Below, piece after piece: positions 36,640 to 49,195 of a DNA stretch of 64,000 nt (the stretch's first letter is position 1; each line of letters opens with the position of its first letter). Position numbers and translations under genes: made by a program. Source of the stretch: Sequoia sempervirens (lineage: Eukaryota; Streptophyta; Pinopsida; Cupressales; Cupressaceae); NCBI GenBank assembly GCA_007258455.2, contig VDFB02139086.1, positions 1 to 64,000 of the forward strand, in the 5' to 3' direction. A model generated the notes under the pieces. It did not search any database, was not told the DNA's origin, and was given only the letters and a program-made list of their open reading frames with translations.

Positions 36640-37770
36640 TCCACTGTGACCATGGTAGGTGAAGAAGTGGAATCTTTAAGGTGGAAAGTATCCACTAGGA
36701 ATGGGTGAAGAGTTTGTGAAGAGGAAGAAGCCTTTGAGATTCCATTATTCCATAACCAAGTGTTGACTATCCTCCAATAGATATGAGGTTGGTGCAGAGC
36801 AAAATTTCTCCACTGAGAGAAAAGTGGGCAGAGATCGTGAGGGTGCATCTTCCGGAATCTTGTTGGGTAGAGGATAGTGGTGAGAGTTTGTTGCAGGGAC
36901 AACCTGTAGAGAAGTAGAGAATGTGAGTTGTAGAAAATTGTAGTAGGCAAGATGGGTTGGGTCGTGAGGAGACCCGTGTGGATACTGTTTTGGGAGTAGT
37001 ATTGGGATAAAGTGGAGGATGAGATGATTGGAAAGATGGGACAAATAGTTTGTGAAGAAGTAGGAAAGAATGAGGAGAGGCTCGAGGAATTGGAAAATAA
37101 TTTTGAAAGGTGAAAAGAAAGTAGTAAAGAGGAATGAGAAGAAGAGTGGAGACAACAACTAGATGGAAAGAGGAAGATGTAGCCCCTACTCAAAGAAGTT
37201 AGTAATAGACATGCCAAGGAGGAAGGCATGACAATAGAAGAATAAAAGATAGAGGTGAACAGTGATGAGGTCACAGTTGAAGGTGAAGGTGAATTAGATT
37301 TATTCACTCAACTGTGGGTGATTGAGGAAGAAATATAGATGGCGAAGTTCGTTGATGCAGCGAAGAGAGATGAATGAAAGATTGCAATTGACAAGAATAT
37401 GGAAGGTGTTGCAATAAAATTTGATATTGCAACCACAAGTGAAGATGAGGTAAATCAATTGTGTGATGTTATTTCATTTTCAGATGTAGTAGTAGAAGAT
37501 GAGATGAATAGAGCACAAGAGAATGTAGCAGATGTTGTGTGGTTGTGTGTAGAGTTGGTTGAGGATGTTGCAGGGTATTGGTGGAGGTGGACGGTTAGAG
37601 GTGGGTTTGAAACCATTAAGGAGGAGAGGAGTGTGGAAAGTATTTGGTGGATGAGGTTGGGATTTGGTGGACATGAATCCATGAGGGGAAAGAAGAAGAC
37701 GGTGCAGTGTTGTTGGAGGATGGTGGTGTGTGTTCTGGCACGATGCTGGAAAAGGCGGAAGAAAGATTGA
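36640..37770 (+). pseudogene. Decayed glutamate-rich retroelement frame, unrecognised
   Basis: Plus-strand pieces in changing frames read MVGEEVESLRWKVSTRNG, then VQSKISPLREKWAEIVRVHL and WVEDSGESLLQGQPVEK. A last open stretch at 37399-37770 contains FDIATTSEDEVNQLCDVISF. It is acidic, with coiled-coil-like E/K-rich segments. The general style (acidic frame just upstream of a putative LTR, no polymerase motifs) resembles the frame at 6039-7034, but I see no aligned homology. The minus-strand frame across it (36618-37307) is a shadow. Confidence 0.45.
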
Positions 37771-37995
37771 TTTTCAGCACTTGGATAGTGAAGGAGTTCA
37801 CTGTAGGTTGATGTCAACCTGAAAGAGTGATTCCATCACTCAACTCTGCCATTGTGAGCCCATGCTCACAATCTTTCTACCCGGTGGTGTCTAGTGTATA
37901 ATGGGTGGGACAAGCAATCACACCAACCAAAAACATTGTTTGGTTTTATTGCTGATTTTGTGCTTAAACCTCTTAAATTTTTTGAGACATGGAGG

Positions 37996-40760
37996 TGTTG
38001 GACTATCATTTTTGCAAATTTGAAGTGCCCATATCAAAATTTGTCTTTGCACACTCAAAAGTGCACACCTGAGAATCTACTCAAATGACCTACTTTGGAG
38101 GGTCATAATTCAAGCCAATTGATTGTCAAGATGAAAGGATTGTTGATATCCATTTTAACTACATTAATGTACTCCCTTTAGTTTTAGAGCCTTAGGATCT
38201 GATTTACTATTTTTTCGAGATCAAAAGCAAATGCAGTTTGTTCGGATTTTGCATCTACATTTCTAACATGTTTCAAGGTGGTCAACTTTGACCCCTAATA
38301 TCTCGTGAAGATTAATGATTGAAGGAAATCCCTCTTGTGCACATATTTAGGGTACCTAAATGATCTTATTTTTTCAATGGCAACCCCCCAGAAGTTGTTT
38401 TGATATTTTTTCAAAGTGGTGACTTTATGAGCCATATTTGGTTTTGAATAGGTGAATTTGCAGAAAAGTTTGAGTAAGCAACTTTGTCGATTAATATCTC
38501 ACCTCGGGATCCCTTTTGTTGAGCCATTTGTTGCACTACATTCTTGGGTCAAATTTCTACATGCCTGCTCAGTTTTAGACTCCCAAAATAAGTTATTTAA
38601 TTCCTTTCTTATTGCAACATGGCCAAAAATGGTGTTTTGGAAAGTGTCAAATTTTGCAAATATAAGGACAACCCATTTCTTGTTTTGGTTTAAAATGTCT
38701 ACAACTCCATTTTCATAAAAAACAAAGGTCATTTGATACATTATTTTAATGTATTTTTGTTGTGGTGAACACATCTCGGGGCCATTTTACAAAGGAGGTA
38801 TCTAAATTTTAAGGGCTAGGAAAAATTTGAGGAAATGGGTTTCTAAATAATTGATAATGATCCTACACAAATTTACAACTCTAGGTGTCCCATTTTATGC
38901 GCATAGTGAATTTCCTCCAAATGGCCCGCAAGCGTAATTAGAAATCACAATTTTTCTAAAGTTTCAAATGTTAATATTTAAAATATTTTGAATATTTTAA
39001 ATATTGTGCAAATATAAAGGGGCAAACATAAAATGCATTTTAAATGTTTTGGAGGACAAGCAAGTTTAATTCTTGCCTCTAATTGGTCCAGACATGGCTT
39101 TCGCGGCTTTCATGGTTGCACAAAAAAAATCCATCTTCAGTTGCCTCAAAGCCTTGTTTTTCCATGTTATTTCATCCAGTGATGAATGCTTCATTTAGCA
39201 TATTCATTTAATGATTGGCAGAGTTTCCAAGGTACGGAAATTCTCCATCGCCTGTCCCGTGAAGGCTTCTCCATTCCAATATGCAACCCACGATGAGCGA
39301 TGGACTTGCTTTCCATCGCCCATCGCTTGATGAGATCCTCCAGCAAACACTAAAGAAGCGATTAGCGATGGTGTATGTTATTGTTGGTTCCATTTCCATT
39401 CTCCCATTTCAACCCACGATGCTTGATGGAAAGGAAAGGTTTGGTGGACCCATGATTATTTTTTTTAAGTTTTATTTTAAAAGTGACATACGAGTGAATG
39501 AAGTATTTTAATGCCCGATAAATGTTAAATTCCCTTCACCATTTACCAAGGTAAAAGCATGAAGAAAGGAAATGAAAGGCACGGGAAATGGTGTCCAATG
39601 ATTTTTTTGTAATTTCCACTACAAAGTAAAAGTCTGGTGAAATGCTTTACCCGAGGGGAAAATATTTTAATAAAATATGCAAAATAAATGCACAAGTAAA
39701 TGTTGTTATTGCCTGATAAATTTCAACAATGTTGTTTCATTCTCATCGCGCATTACTTGTTGGATTTTCCATTTCCCAAATGGACGCGCGATGAGCGATG
39801 GTTGAAGAAGAGTGGTGGGCCCAAGTGATTTTCTTTAAAGTTTATAAACTTTTAAATATTGTCTGGGTATGTTATTTTAAGGGCTCGATAAAAATTGTGA
39901 AAGAGAAACATTTAAAAGATTAAAATATTTTTCCAATTAGAGAAGAGTTTGAATATAAAGTGTAGAGTGAAAATTAAAGTTTCAAGGGAAAATATTTTCC
40001 AAAAGCCCAAAATAGAATATTTGAGGGTTTTTTACTATGAGAAAGGAATACATTTTAAATGTAAAGGGGGAGAAATATTTTGATTGTTGGGAATATTTTT
40101 AAAAGAGGTCACAGGTGAATATTTACAATGTAGCAAATAAAAGGCTGACATAAAGAGTTTTCACCAAGAGCAAGTTCAACTGCAGGGTAAAAATGGTGAA
40201 TGTTTTTCACCAAAAGGAGAGTTTTATGTTGCAAATAAGGAGGGAGAGAAGAAGATTTTGGATTATTTTCTAGCTACAAATCAATGGGAGAATTTTTTCC
40301 AAGTTTTTTCTACAGAATTATTTTAGGGTTGCTTCTCCTTTATCTTCTCTTTCTCTTCTCTTTGTAAGGGGCTCCATTTTTTGAAAATTTTGCAAGGCAG
40401 TCGGAAGGTTTGGGTAAATTGTAATGCTAGGGTGAATTATAGTTGTTATTCAATTAATCTGAAGTGTTTTATGTTCTAAATTGAGCTTCATAGATATATT
40501 TTATCAGATGACTATCTTCATGGCTGAGATGTAATACTTTTTTGAATTCAATAATCAAAGATTACTTGGGTTTTTCCATGCACATTTGTTGCATTTGAGT
40601 TACATTTGTTATTTCCTTTTGTTCAGTGAATAATGTAATTGATTTAATGAATGTTAGCTACATTTTTTATTTCCTATTGTTCAAGGGATAGTGTAATTTC
40701 TTTAACAAACATGTTGTGTTTCCAAGTGGATTTGTAAGAATGGTTATCTAATAACGCTTC
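37996..40760 (+). repeat. LTR-like block, right end uncertain
   Basis: GAGACATGGAGG at 37984-37995 could serve as a purine tract, followed by TGTTGGACTATC as an LTR start. The body holds internal repeats with GATGAGCGATGG (39290-39330 and 39770-39800). Near its end lies a pyrimidine-rich leader (TCTTCTCTTTCTCTTCTCTTTG, 40340-40363), then AATTCAATAATC, compatible with a transcript end. Two similar segments of about 60 bases stand at 40600-40725. I found no second copy, so this may be a 3' LTR of an element truncated on its left. Confidence 0.35.
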
Positions 40761-43443
40761 AATGATTTTGTTGTCATAATGTGATAAAATTTTCAAATAT
40801 CTTCAAAACATGTTTAACACTATAGGATGAAGTGTCGATTATATGACTTTGTAGCCCTCTTCTTGGAACTATTCAACCTTTATGCATCTTTTGTTTTCAG
40901 TTTGGTCCCAAATTATTAAATCAAAAACCTTTCAATTATGTTTTGTGAGTATTTGTATCTATCATGTTCTCCATGCTAATTAATGAAATTCACTCAATTT
41001 CTTAGCCAATGTTGAGTGACATTTTATGTTCCTTAGCATATTCTTGTGAGAGCATCATTTGTTAAGCAATATCTTATTTAGTGTGTGTTTGAATTTTTAG
41101 ATGTTGCTAAAAGGTCACCCCCCTAGGTCCTACATAGCTTGAAGTGTAGGGGAAATGTGTTTCAATCTCATTTCCTATCAATTGGCCAAATATTACATTA
41201 AGTTTAAGCATGAAGTCTGGCTTACTTCTAGGATTTAGTGGATCTGTTAAATTTTTGAGACATGGAGGCAACAATCTTTTAAACAAATGTAATTAGCTAG
41301 TGTAAATCCAATTCTACTATTTTATTATTAGCTTTCTCGTGACTTGAAATAAGGTGAAGCAAAGCGTGAATAGCCATATGACAGACTTATATGTGAAGTG
41401 TAAAATCATAGATTGGATACATGAATTGGTCGGTAGAGTATCCCAAGGAAAAACATTGTCACATATTGGACAATCAATTTTGCATGTAAATGAAATAATT
41501 AAAAATCATGGAATTGATATTTAATTGTATCTTCTTACCTTTGATACAAAATATGACCAGTGGATTACAAAAAAGAAAGGAGAGACAACATGGCAAGGGG
41601 AGTTGAGGGGATGTCTTGAAATGCAAATTTAGAAATCAAAAGAAATGGGCACCAAGGAAAAGAGAAATTAGTTGTACGATTTGAAAAGGCTGATATGTTG
41701 GATGAAAAGGCCAATAAAAATAGATGGCAGGCTAAAAGGAGACTAAGGGGTGCAACTTTTGAATATTTTGCATTTTTGGTTTTGAACAGATAGGAAAGTG
41801 AAAGGGTCGATTATCTAAGGAAGGTTGATAGTCTTGGAGACTCAGCTGAGACAAAGAGAAGAACATAAAGACATTGGAAAAAAAGAGATAGGGATTAGCC
41901 AAAGTAAAAGGAGAAGGGGGCATCGAAAAAAATTCCAAGTGAAGGGCACAACAAACACAAGAAGAAGTGAGTGTAAGGGGCGGCGAGGTGAAGAAAGAAG
42001 CATCCAGCCTAATAAACTATGCTTAAGGAAATGTCAAGGGTGTGGTGCCATTTGGAAATTAATGCTTAAGCTCATTCGAGAAACATGAGTAAAGTTTTCA
42101 AAATAGCCAATGTGAAGAGAATGGAATTCACGCCTGGAAAAGGAGAAGAGCGGGCTGATAGGAAGAGATAAGAGGGGTGAAATTCCCACCCAACGAAGGC
42201 GGTAGTAGAGAAAGCATGTGGAAGAAAAGAGAACAAGGGGGATCATGTAGCCTTGAAAGAAGATTGCCAAAGATTCAAATCAATTAAAAATAGTTGACAG
42301 GGGTGCATATAGAAAAGGAAGGATTTTGCTTGAGGAGCGTAGTACTTAGAGAATTGTAGGGAAGAAAAAGTGTAGAATGTGAGGGATGAGATAGCAAAAT
42401 GGAATGGCATGAGAAATCCATTGAATTTCAAGAATAGAATTTTTTGTAATGCATTTGTATGTTGTATTTGAATCAAAATCAATAAATCCAAGTTTGTTTC
42501 AATTCTTTTTTTTCAGAGTGTTGAATTCAGGTAGAGTTGTGCCTGAGAAGTTTCTTTGTTTTGTGAATTTGTTGTTTTTTGTAGAGGGGAGTACCCTCTG
42601 CATCAATGAACTTACATGGTTCTTAAGTTCATTTTTCCCAATAGGCCTATAAATATCTTTAGTGTTATATTTCAGTGAGTTTGTGAACTTATAAAAATAT
42701 TGGCATAACTATTTTGTTTGTGTGTGGAAGATGTTTTATAAGGTTTATAAATTCTCCAAATCAATGACATGAAAAGGGAGATCTACAAACATTTAGCACC
42801 AAGCTTTTATCTATTGCATCCTACCATCAACAACACAATTTTGATGTAGTTGTATCCTAACTAAACCATTCAAAAATTTGAAATAGAACTATTAGAAATT
42901 TTCCCATCATGAAATTATAATGTGACAAGTTTCATACACCTAAGAGGGATTTTCCTTGTAGTTTTTCTTTAAAAGGAAAAAGGATTTGCATTATAACGTG
43001 TTGGAAAAGAGGAGGGAAATACTCTTATTGTCAGTGTCAAATTTATTAGAAATATGTAGTTTCCATCATTATTGAAGTTGAAATGTTATACAATTTATGA
43101 AGAGTCAACATAAATGAATTTTCATGATTTAAATTATCTATACTTAGAATTTCTTATTTCTTTGAATTGAGTTTTAAGGGCTTTTGAACTAATTGCACAC
43201 ACTTATTGTGCCAAATTATTATTTGATATTAGGTTTTTTATTCAAGGAGTAACATAAACCTTTTATTAATAATATTAGGAAGTATAGAATCTTTAAGGGA
43301 ATTAAGTAGAACTTAGATCATAGGGCCATGTGTGACTATTTTATCTACTATAAGGCAGTAACAAAGAAAATAAGCTAGCACAAATATTGTAGTATTATGA
43401 TGCAGTGAATATACCAAGTTAGTGACTATGTTGCTTTGGATAT
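40761..43443. other. Unclassified repeat-derived DNA
   Basis: No coherent coding frame was found. Purine-rich stretches at 41560-42440 create short basic open frames without motifs. TTAAATTTTTGAGACATGGAGG at 41248-41269 nearly repeats 37974-37995, so this part may contain the internal end of a related element. AATCAATAAATCC near 42477 could be an old poly(A) signal. Confidence 0.35.
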
Positions 43444-44611
43444 TGTTGTGCATGTTTTGCACACATGCCCTGCCTAAGGCAGGGACCCCCTCTTTTTCGC
43501 TCTCGACGACTCATTCCTACTCTTGTCGGGTCATTTTGATCTTGCCTCATTTTGCGTGCCCCTATCCTTGAGCCTAAGTTGGTCACATGCCTTGAAATGA
43601 TCAAACACTCCTTGACCAAATTCATTTGCGCACCTAAATTTCACTAAGTCTTTTTCCTTTGTGAAACTTGGTTTGCGCGTTTCCCTTTTCCAATTGCCCT
43701 AGTGTCCTCCAGGCCTTGCAGACCTAAAGCTACGGATCGCCTCTTGCAAGTTTTCATTCCCGTTTCTTTGCTCAAGTAGCGGTCGATTCCCATCTCCCGC
43801 CCACATGGTGAGATCCGCACTTAGTTTCTCCATTTGAGCTTTGACCAAGCATCCAAACGAGTGTGGGTTTCCGCATCTCACCTAACCTGGGTCCACCATA
43901 CCAAGAAATCAATGCATTCCATTAATGGAAATTGGCCTATAAACATTGCTCCCTGCCCTTCATTCTACCTGGGCATTTAAATCTAAGAAAGAAATAAAGT
44001 CCTCCCCCCCTTTTTTGTTTTTTCCTTGGTCCTACTAACTTGGTCCTTGCTCACTTGCTTCACTTTTTCCTTCATTTTTTGACTTTGGAGACAAGTTTCC
44101 TATGGATTTGGGATGTTTTTGTGATGCCTAAGTGAACTCCTAAGAATTCGTTAAGTTTCAAGAAGTTGCAGAAATTTCCTTGTAGGTCGTCGTCCCTCCG
44201 TGGTTGTTTAAGAACTTTCCTTGCGGGTCATCGTGTGCTCATTGCCATTTTCAAAAGGGCGATGACCCTCCGACTTCCTCCTTCCAAATCTCTGCATTTC
44301 CAGAATGGGTGGAAACTTCAAGTTTTCATCATCTAGGGACTATCAAATGAATGTCTTCACATGCCTAAAGGGGTTTGCATCAAATTTTCCATGTGTTTAT
44401 ACATTGCAAAAATTTCATTGCAGGCCGCCGTGTGCAGGTCATCGTGTGCTCATTGTTGTTTTCAAAAGGATGGCAGACCCTCTAGCTCCCACATTCCAAA
44501 TTTTGCATTTTTCAAAATGAGTCAAATCTTAAGGAAATATGTATTGGCACTCATACCCCTTTTCCCACGTTCTAAAATTGAAAAATCTCAAATTTATTAG
44601 GTTTTGTGAAG

Positions 44612-45195
44612 TTTTGGAACTTTCCTTGCGGTTCGTCATCCCTTCGTTGTCGTCTGTGAGAACTTTCCTTGTGGTTTGTCAACCCTCCATTGCTATCCAT
44701 GGGAACTTTCATTGTGGATCATCGTCCCTCCATTTCCATCTGTGGGAACTTTCCTTGTGAGTCGTCGTCCCTCCATTGCCATTCGTGGAAACTTTCCTTG
44801 TGGGTCGTCGTCCCTTCGTTGTCATCTGTGGGAACTTTCCTTGCAAGCCACCATCCCTTTGTTGTCATTTGTGGGAACTTTCCTTGCGGTTCATCATCCC
44901 TCTATTGTTGTCCATGGGAACTTTCCTTGCGAGCCACCATCCCTTCGTTGTCGTCTATGGGAACTTTCCTTCCAGGTCACCGTCCCTCTGTTGCCGTCTA
45001 TCGTAACTTTCCTTGTGAGCCATCATCCCTCCATTGTTGTCCGTGGGAACTTTCCTTATGAGCCACCGTCCCTCTGTTGTCGTCCGTGGGAACTTTCCTT
45101 GCAGGCTTCCATCCCTTCCTTGCAGTCTGTGGGAACTTTCCTTGCAGTTCGTCATCCCTCCGTTGTCGTCCATGGGAACTTTCCGTGCGGGCCGC
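44612..45195 (+). repeat. 43-bp tandem array, about 14 units
   Basis: The unit begins GGGAACTTTCCTTGCGGGTC and continues with CGTCCCTCCGTTGTCGTC. Unit starts at 44701, 44744, 44787, 44830 and so on give a period of 43. The units lack stops in several frames, which creates long open frames with a 43-residue period. I regard these as by-products. Confidence 0.95.
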
Positions 45196-46041
45196 TGTCC
45201 CACATCGTCTATTTTCATCTATCATTTTTCATCTACCCATCGTTTGTCATTCGCCGCCATCTGTCGTATTTCATCCGCCCGCCATTTGTCGTCCACCGTC
45301 CTTCTGCCTTGGGGAAACCTACACCCTTGAGCCCACATTTATGTTTATGGTCCAAATGAGCTCCAAATATGAATATTATGATCTTTTAATGATGCATGGG
45401 TGGATCTAACAAGGATTTTGTAGGATTTGACTAAGGTTTTCCTTGATTTGTGTATGAAAGCACTTATGGCACTTCATGTATGCAGGATTCAAGTAACCTA
45501 CCGTGGGTCCGTTGGGGAGGCCCATTGAGAAAGCTAAACAAGGAAAATTACATTGCTCATTTCACCATTCATTTTATGCTCGCCTCTCCCCCTATCACCC
45601 ATCAACAGAGTTGAAATTAAAAGGAGGCATATGTCAAGGAAGTCACGGAAAAAACTAAAAAGGGTGGCCTTGAAGGTGGTGGGGGGGAGCAGTTGTTTCC
45701 TCCCTCCAAATAAATGATCGTGATCTGCCAGGAGTTGTCTCATCAGATCATCTGATTCATTTAACAACAATGCAAACAAGGTGCTCTTGATTGATTGAGG
45801 GATGTTGTGAACACATCAAGTAAAAAGGAAGCTTTTGAACAGTTTCAACTACAGCAAAAGGGAAATTAGCTAGAAGACAAAATTGCTACAGTGAATGGCC
45901 ACTAAAAGAAAAAATAGGGAAAAGACAAAAGTTGTATTTTAAATTGTTGAATATTGTGGGGTAGGTGAAACCCTAGTGTAAAGAAAATCTAAGCCACACA
46001 ATGCAAATTAATCCCAGCCATTAATTTGGGCTTTGGAAAAC

Positions 46042-46050
46042 TATAAATAG
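46042..46050 (+). promoter_or_regulatory. TATA box in the left LTR
   Basis: TATAAATAG followed by GGG and a pyrimidine-rich stretch (TCTTCCCCTC) about 190 bases before the internal region. Position and form fit the U3/R promoter of an LTR retrotransposon. Confidence 0.65.
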
Positions 46051-46237
46051 GGGTCTTCCCCTCATTTGTAAATGGTTGGAGAACTGGTGTAAACGCATTC
46101 TGCAGTAATAGAAAGCAACATTGGATGATTTACGGGTGTTTCTTTTGAGTTTGTTAATTATGCATGCATGGTTCTACTTCCATGTTATATTTAGTTTATA
46201 GTTTCTTGAGTGGAGGTGATAATGGAAATTTCTATTA

Positions 46238-46249
46238 TGGTATCTGATG
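46238..46249 (+). other. Degenerate primer binding site
   Basis: TGGTATCTGATG agrees with the initiator Met-tRNA complement TGGTATCAGAGC at nine of twelve bases. It lies where the left LTR should end. Confidence 0.5.
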
Positions 46250-47275
46250 AAATTTTAGCCCATACTTTTAGCACTTGTTGATGACAAACTATTGTGTAAA
46301 GTTAGTCTGGGCTTCTTTATTTCAATGTTGCAACTTAGTTCAATTGCATGTTCATGATGTGCATGTGCAATTTGAAAATATACAGTCCTTAGAAGATTGT
46401 ATTGGTTTTGTGTAGTTGTAGGCTTCTCTTGGTCAAACAAAACCTAGTTTAGGAAGTTTGTCTACTGTAGCAGTCTCCATGATCACTATTCATTTGTATT
46501 TTCAAGTTGAAAGGAACTTCTCCTCCCTACCCTTTTGACTTTTCTTTTAATAGTGACTTTGAACAAGGTTCATTGCACATTTTCAAGCCAAATCTAATGA
46601 TAAAATAGAGTTCTAGACTGTTGTTTTGAACCTATAGCAATTGCACATCAATTTCTACACCTTGGAACTCCATTTACAGACCCAACTTCCCATGCTTTGT
46701 AACTCATCCATAAGTCCACCTTGTGATTCCAGCAAATCACATGAATCAACTAAGGTATTCCAAGCACTATCAAGACTTGACATTAGAGACCTTGGGATAG
46801 TGTTTTGCAATTTGATTGTGAATATTGTCTTTCAAGAGAGGTGATACATCTATGCATTACCTGTGTTGAGAAGTGCATAAAAAACACATCAACAAAACTA
46901 GCGCTAGAAAGAGGGCATGGCATGTTGAGGTTACAAGGCTGAAAATTGGAATTTGAAAAGAGCACTTTCAGGTAAAAATCTGAGATAAGCATATCTCATT
47001 ACATGCTAGAAGGAAAGCAAGAGTTAAGCTAAGATGGAATGGCATTTCTAAATTAACATCACTCGGCTACATGCAAATTTAAATAGGAGATTGAGGAGAC
47101 CATTGCAACAATTTGTATTGGCAGATAAGTGTAGAATCCATTGCACACGTAGACACAATGAATTGGGATGTCTAACTTTCTTGAGCAGAATTGAAAGAGT
47201 CTTGCAAGGAGAAATTCCCTTTTGGGAAATCTATCAACCATTGGCTCTTGCAGATCCAAAAGAGAATTTGCTAAC
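46250..47275. other. Leader of the internal region, no clear feature
   Basis: Short open frames exist on both strands, none with motifs. From about 47080 the sequence looks more coding-like but changes frame before the start at 47276. Confidence 0.4.
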
Positions 47276-49195
47276 ATGGAAGCTAAGGCATTCAAGGAGC
47301 TTATCCAAGAACACTTGAGGAGCAAGGATGGATTAAGATTGGAGGAGATACTGATGTCAAGCTAGTGCAGATTTCACAATGCACCCCACTCAAAATTCAC
47401 TTGTTCTTCATGTGAAAATATCATCACTCGAGCCAAGGGCAGTTTGAACAAGTTGGAGAAGCCAACTCTCAATGAAGGTGAGTCATCCCATGAGGTAGGA
47501 GAGATTTCAACATTTGGAGGACAACAAAGTAAAGATGAACCAAGAAATTTGACACAAGTTGGTGCCCGGATAGCAAACATAGAAATTGAAAACCAAGAGG
47601 AAGAGGTTGAAAGTCTTGGGACAGCAAAGTGCCTTGATGAAAATTTGGTTGTAACTAGTTTAGAAGGCATTCCCTCCATCAATAAAAAGAAATCCTCCAC
47701 TCAAGAAGAGGAACGGTTGGTAGTTGAAGATGAATTAATAGAGTTTGCAGCAGTGCATGTTTAGGTAGCCCATGAAGATGTTGAAAATCAGAAAGAAGAA
47801 GAGGTTGGAAGTCTTAAGGCAGTAGAAAACGATGATGAAAGCATAAGCGAAATCAGATTAGAAGACCTTTCCTTCATAAATGAAAGTGATTAAGCATCTA
47901 AAAATGAAGATTTTGAGGAGTTGGAACAACCACAGGCTGTGATTGTCTACTATTAGACCTCTTTCCCAACTGACAATGAGGATCCGATAGTGGAAAGATA
48001 CAACGAACTTGTTTCAAGACTCACGAGGGATTGGTTTGAGCTAAGATGCCAAGTAGATTTGGAGGTGTTGTTGCTTCTGAATTGGTGTAGGCTCCATGAT
48101 TCATCGCATTCCAAATTCACATGTGAACTATGCCAAGAATTTATCGATCAAGTTAAAGAACAAGTGGAGCAGCAAAATGCACTACTCCCTATAGCTACTT
48201 CAAGGATTGAACTAGAGGATCAAGAGCTACAACCAGGAAATAACCTAGTTGAAGGAAGCCCTCATGAGGATGTTGGGATAGAAACAGTGGAAGAATGGCA
48301 CAACCCCAAGCCTCTAAATGATGAAATAGAACAAATAGGAATGTTGTCCCTAGAACATCAAGAACATTTCCCTCTTGGAGGACATTTATATGTGATCGAT
48401 AATCATCTTTATAGAGGATTCCCGGAGGTAGACTGCTCATCATATATCGATCCCTTTAACAGGCTGGTGCATCTTGCTATTCTCTTCCCACCTGGGATTG
48501 TGCCACTAAGGTATAGTGATGCAGAAGAAGAGTACATTTCAAAAGATGGCGGCGATGAAGACATCCTACCTGAATCTCCCGTTGATGAAACATTGGAGCC
48601 TCCAAAGTGGGAGAGGGGTTCCTTCTTCATCTATAGCGATAGTGAACAAGAGGAGACAAGTGAACTTCATGATGAAATACATGGACTACAAAGAGAAGAC
48701 AGATGCAGGGGTGTTTTGATGGCTTCCAACAAGTATGAAAAACCTGACCAACCACAAGAGGCAACTAGGAGTCTGGCGGCATTGAACACTATTGATCCTC
48801 TTACATGTTCAAGGAGTTGCATTAGGATAGATTCATCCATGTCATCATCTTCCCACATTAGACATCACAAAATTAAGGTCAATGCCAAGGAAAGGATATG
48901 GGACAATGTATTGCCCCTTGAAGATAGCAATCAAGAAGAGGTCTAGGATACAGCAAATTAGGACGATGAAGTGTTTCTCCTTAAGGAACAACTACTAGAG
49001 GTTGCAAATCCCACACAAGGTTTGGAAGGGGTGATTGCAGCCTCGTCCCCCCATCCCTATCCATTCCCAAGGCCAGAAATGTTGCATCCTCCACCGTGCC
49101 CACCCAAGGCTACTAATGCAACAATCGACGATGCGGTGCTCGCTCTCAACTGTCAAATGCTACTTCCATCACATGATGACATCCAAGTTCTATAA
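47276..49195 (+). pseudogene. Unrecognised 640-codon frame with two CHHCC zinc-like motifs
   Basis: One frame runs from ATG 47276 to TAA 49193-49195 without any frameshift. It is interrupted by stops at 47363, 47762, 47891, 47954, 48944 and 48959. Two copies of a 16-residue motif, CRFHNAPHSKFTCSSC (47366-47413) and CRLHDSSHSKFTCELC (48086-48133), share the spacing C-x2-H-x3-H-x4-C-x2-C. Two glutamate-rich segments between them also resemble each other (ENQEEEVESL and ENQKEEEVGSL). The C-terminal half has LGGHLYVIDNHLYRG and FNRLVHLAILFPPGIVPLRY, then acidic and proline-rich tails. The open part 47990-48946 is 318 residues. I know no family for it. A nucleic-acid-binding gag-like role is possible but is inference. 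Confidence 0.65.

Larger units (their letters stand above)
43444..46237 (+). repeat. Left LTR of the large non-autonomous element, about 2.8 kb
   Basis: It starts TGTTGTGCATG. It holds a small array (2 units) near 44160-44245 and a large one (about 14 units) at 44612-45195. A strong TATA box (TATAAATAG) stands at 46042-46050. The inner end is placed by the primer-like site at 46238; no clean terminal CA is seen there. Confidence 0.7.

Noticed and set aside
36618..37307. Minus-strand open frame of 229 codons, Ser/Leu/Phe-rich
   Set aside because: It is the shadow of a purine-rich plus-strand decayed frame; composition explains the lack of stops.
41825..42088. Basic plus-strand open frame of 87 codons
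   Set aside because: Purine-rich DNA gives Lys/Arg/Glu codons; the CxxC near its end is isolated and no family is recognisable.
44676..45359. Plus-strand open frame of 227 codons with a 43-residue period
   Set aside because: It is produced by the stop-free 43-bp LTR array; neighbouring frames are open too, and the peptide is only the repeat read three ways.
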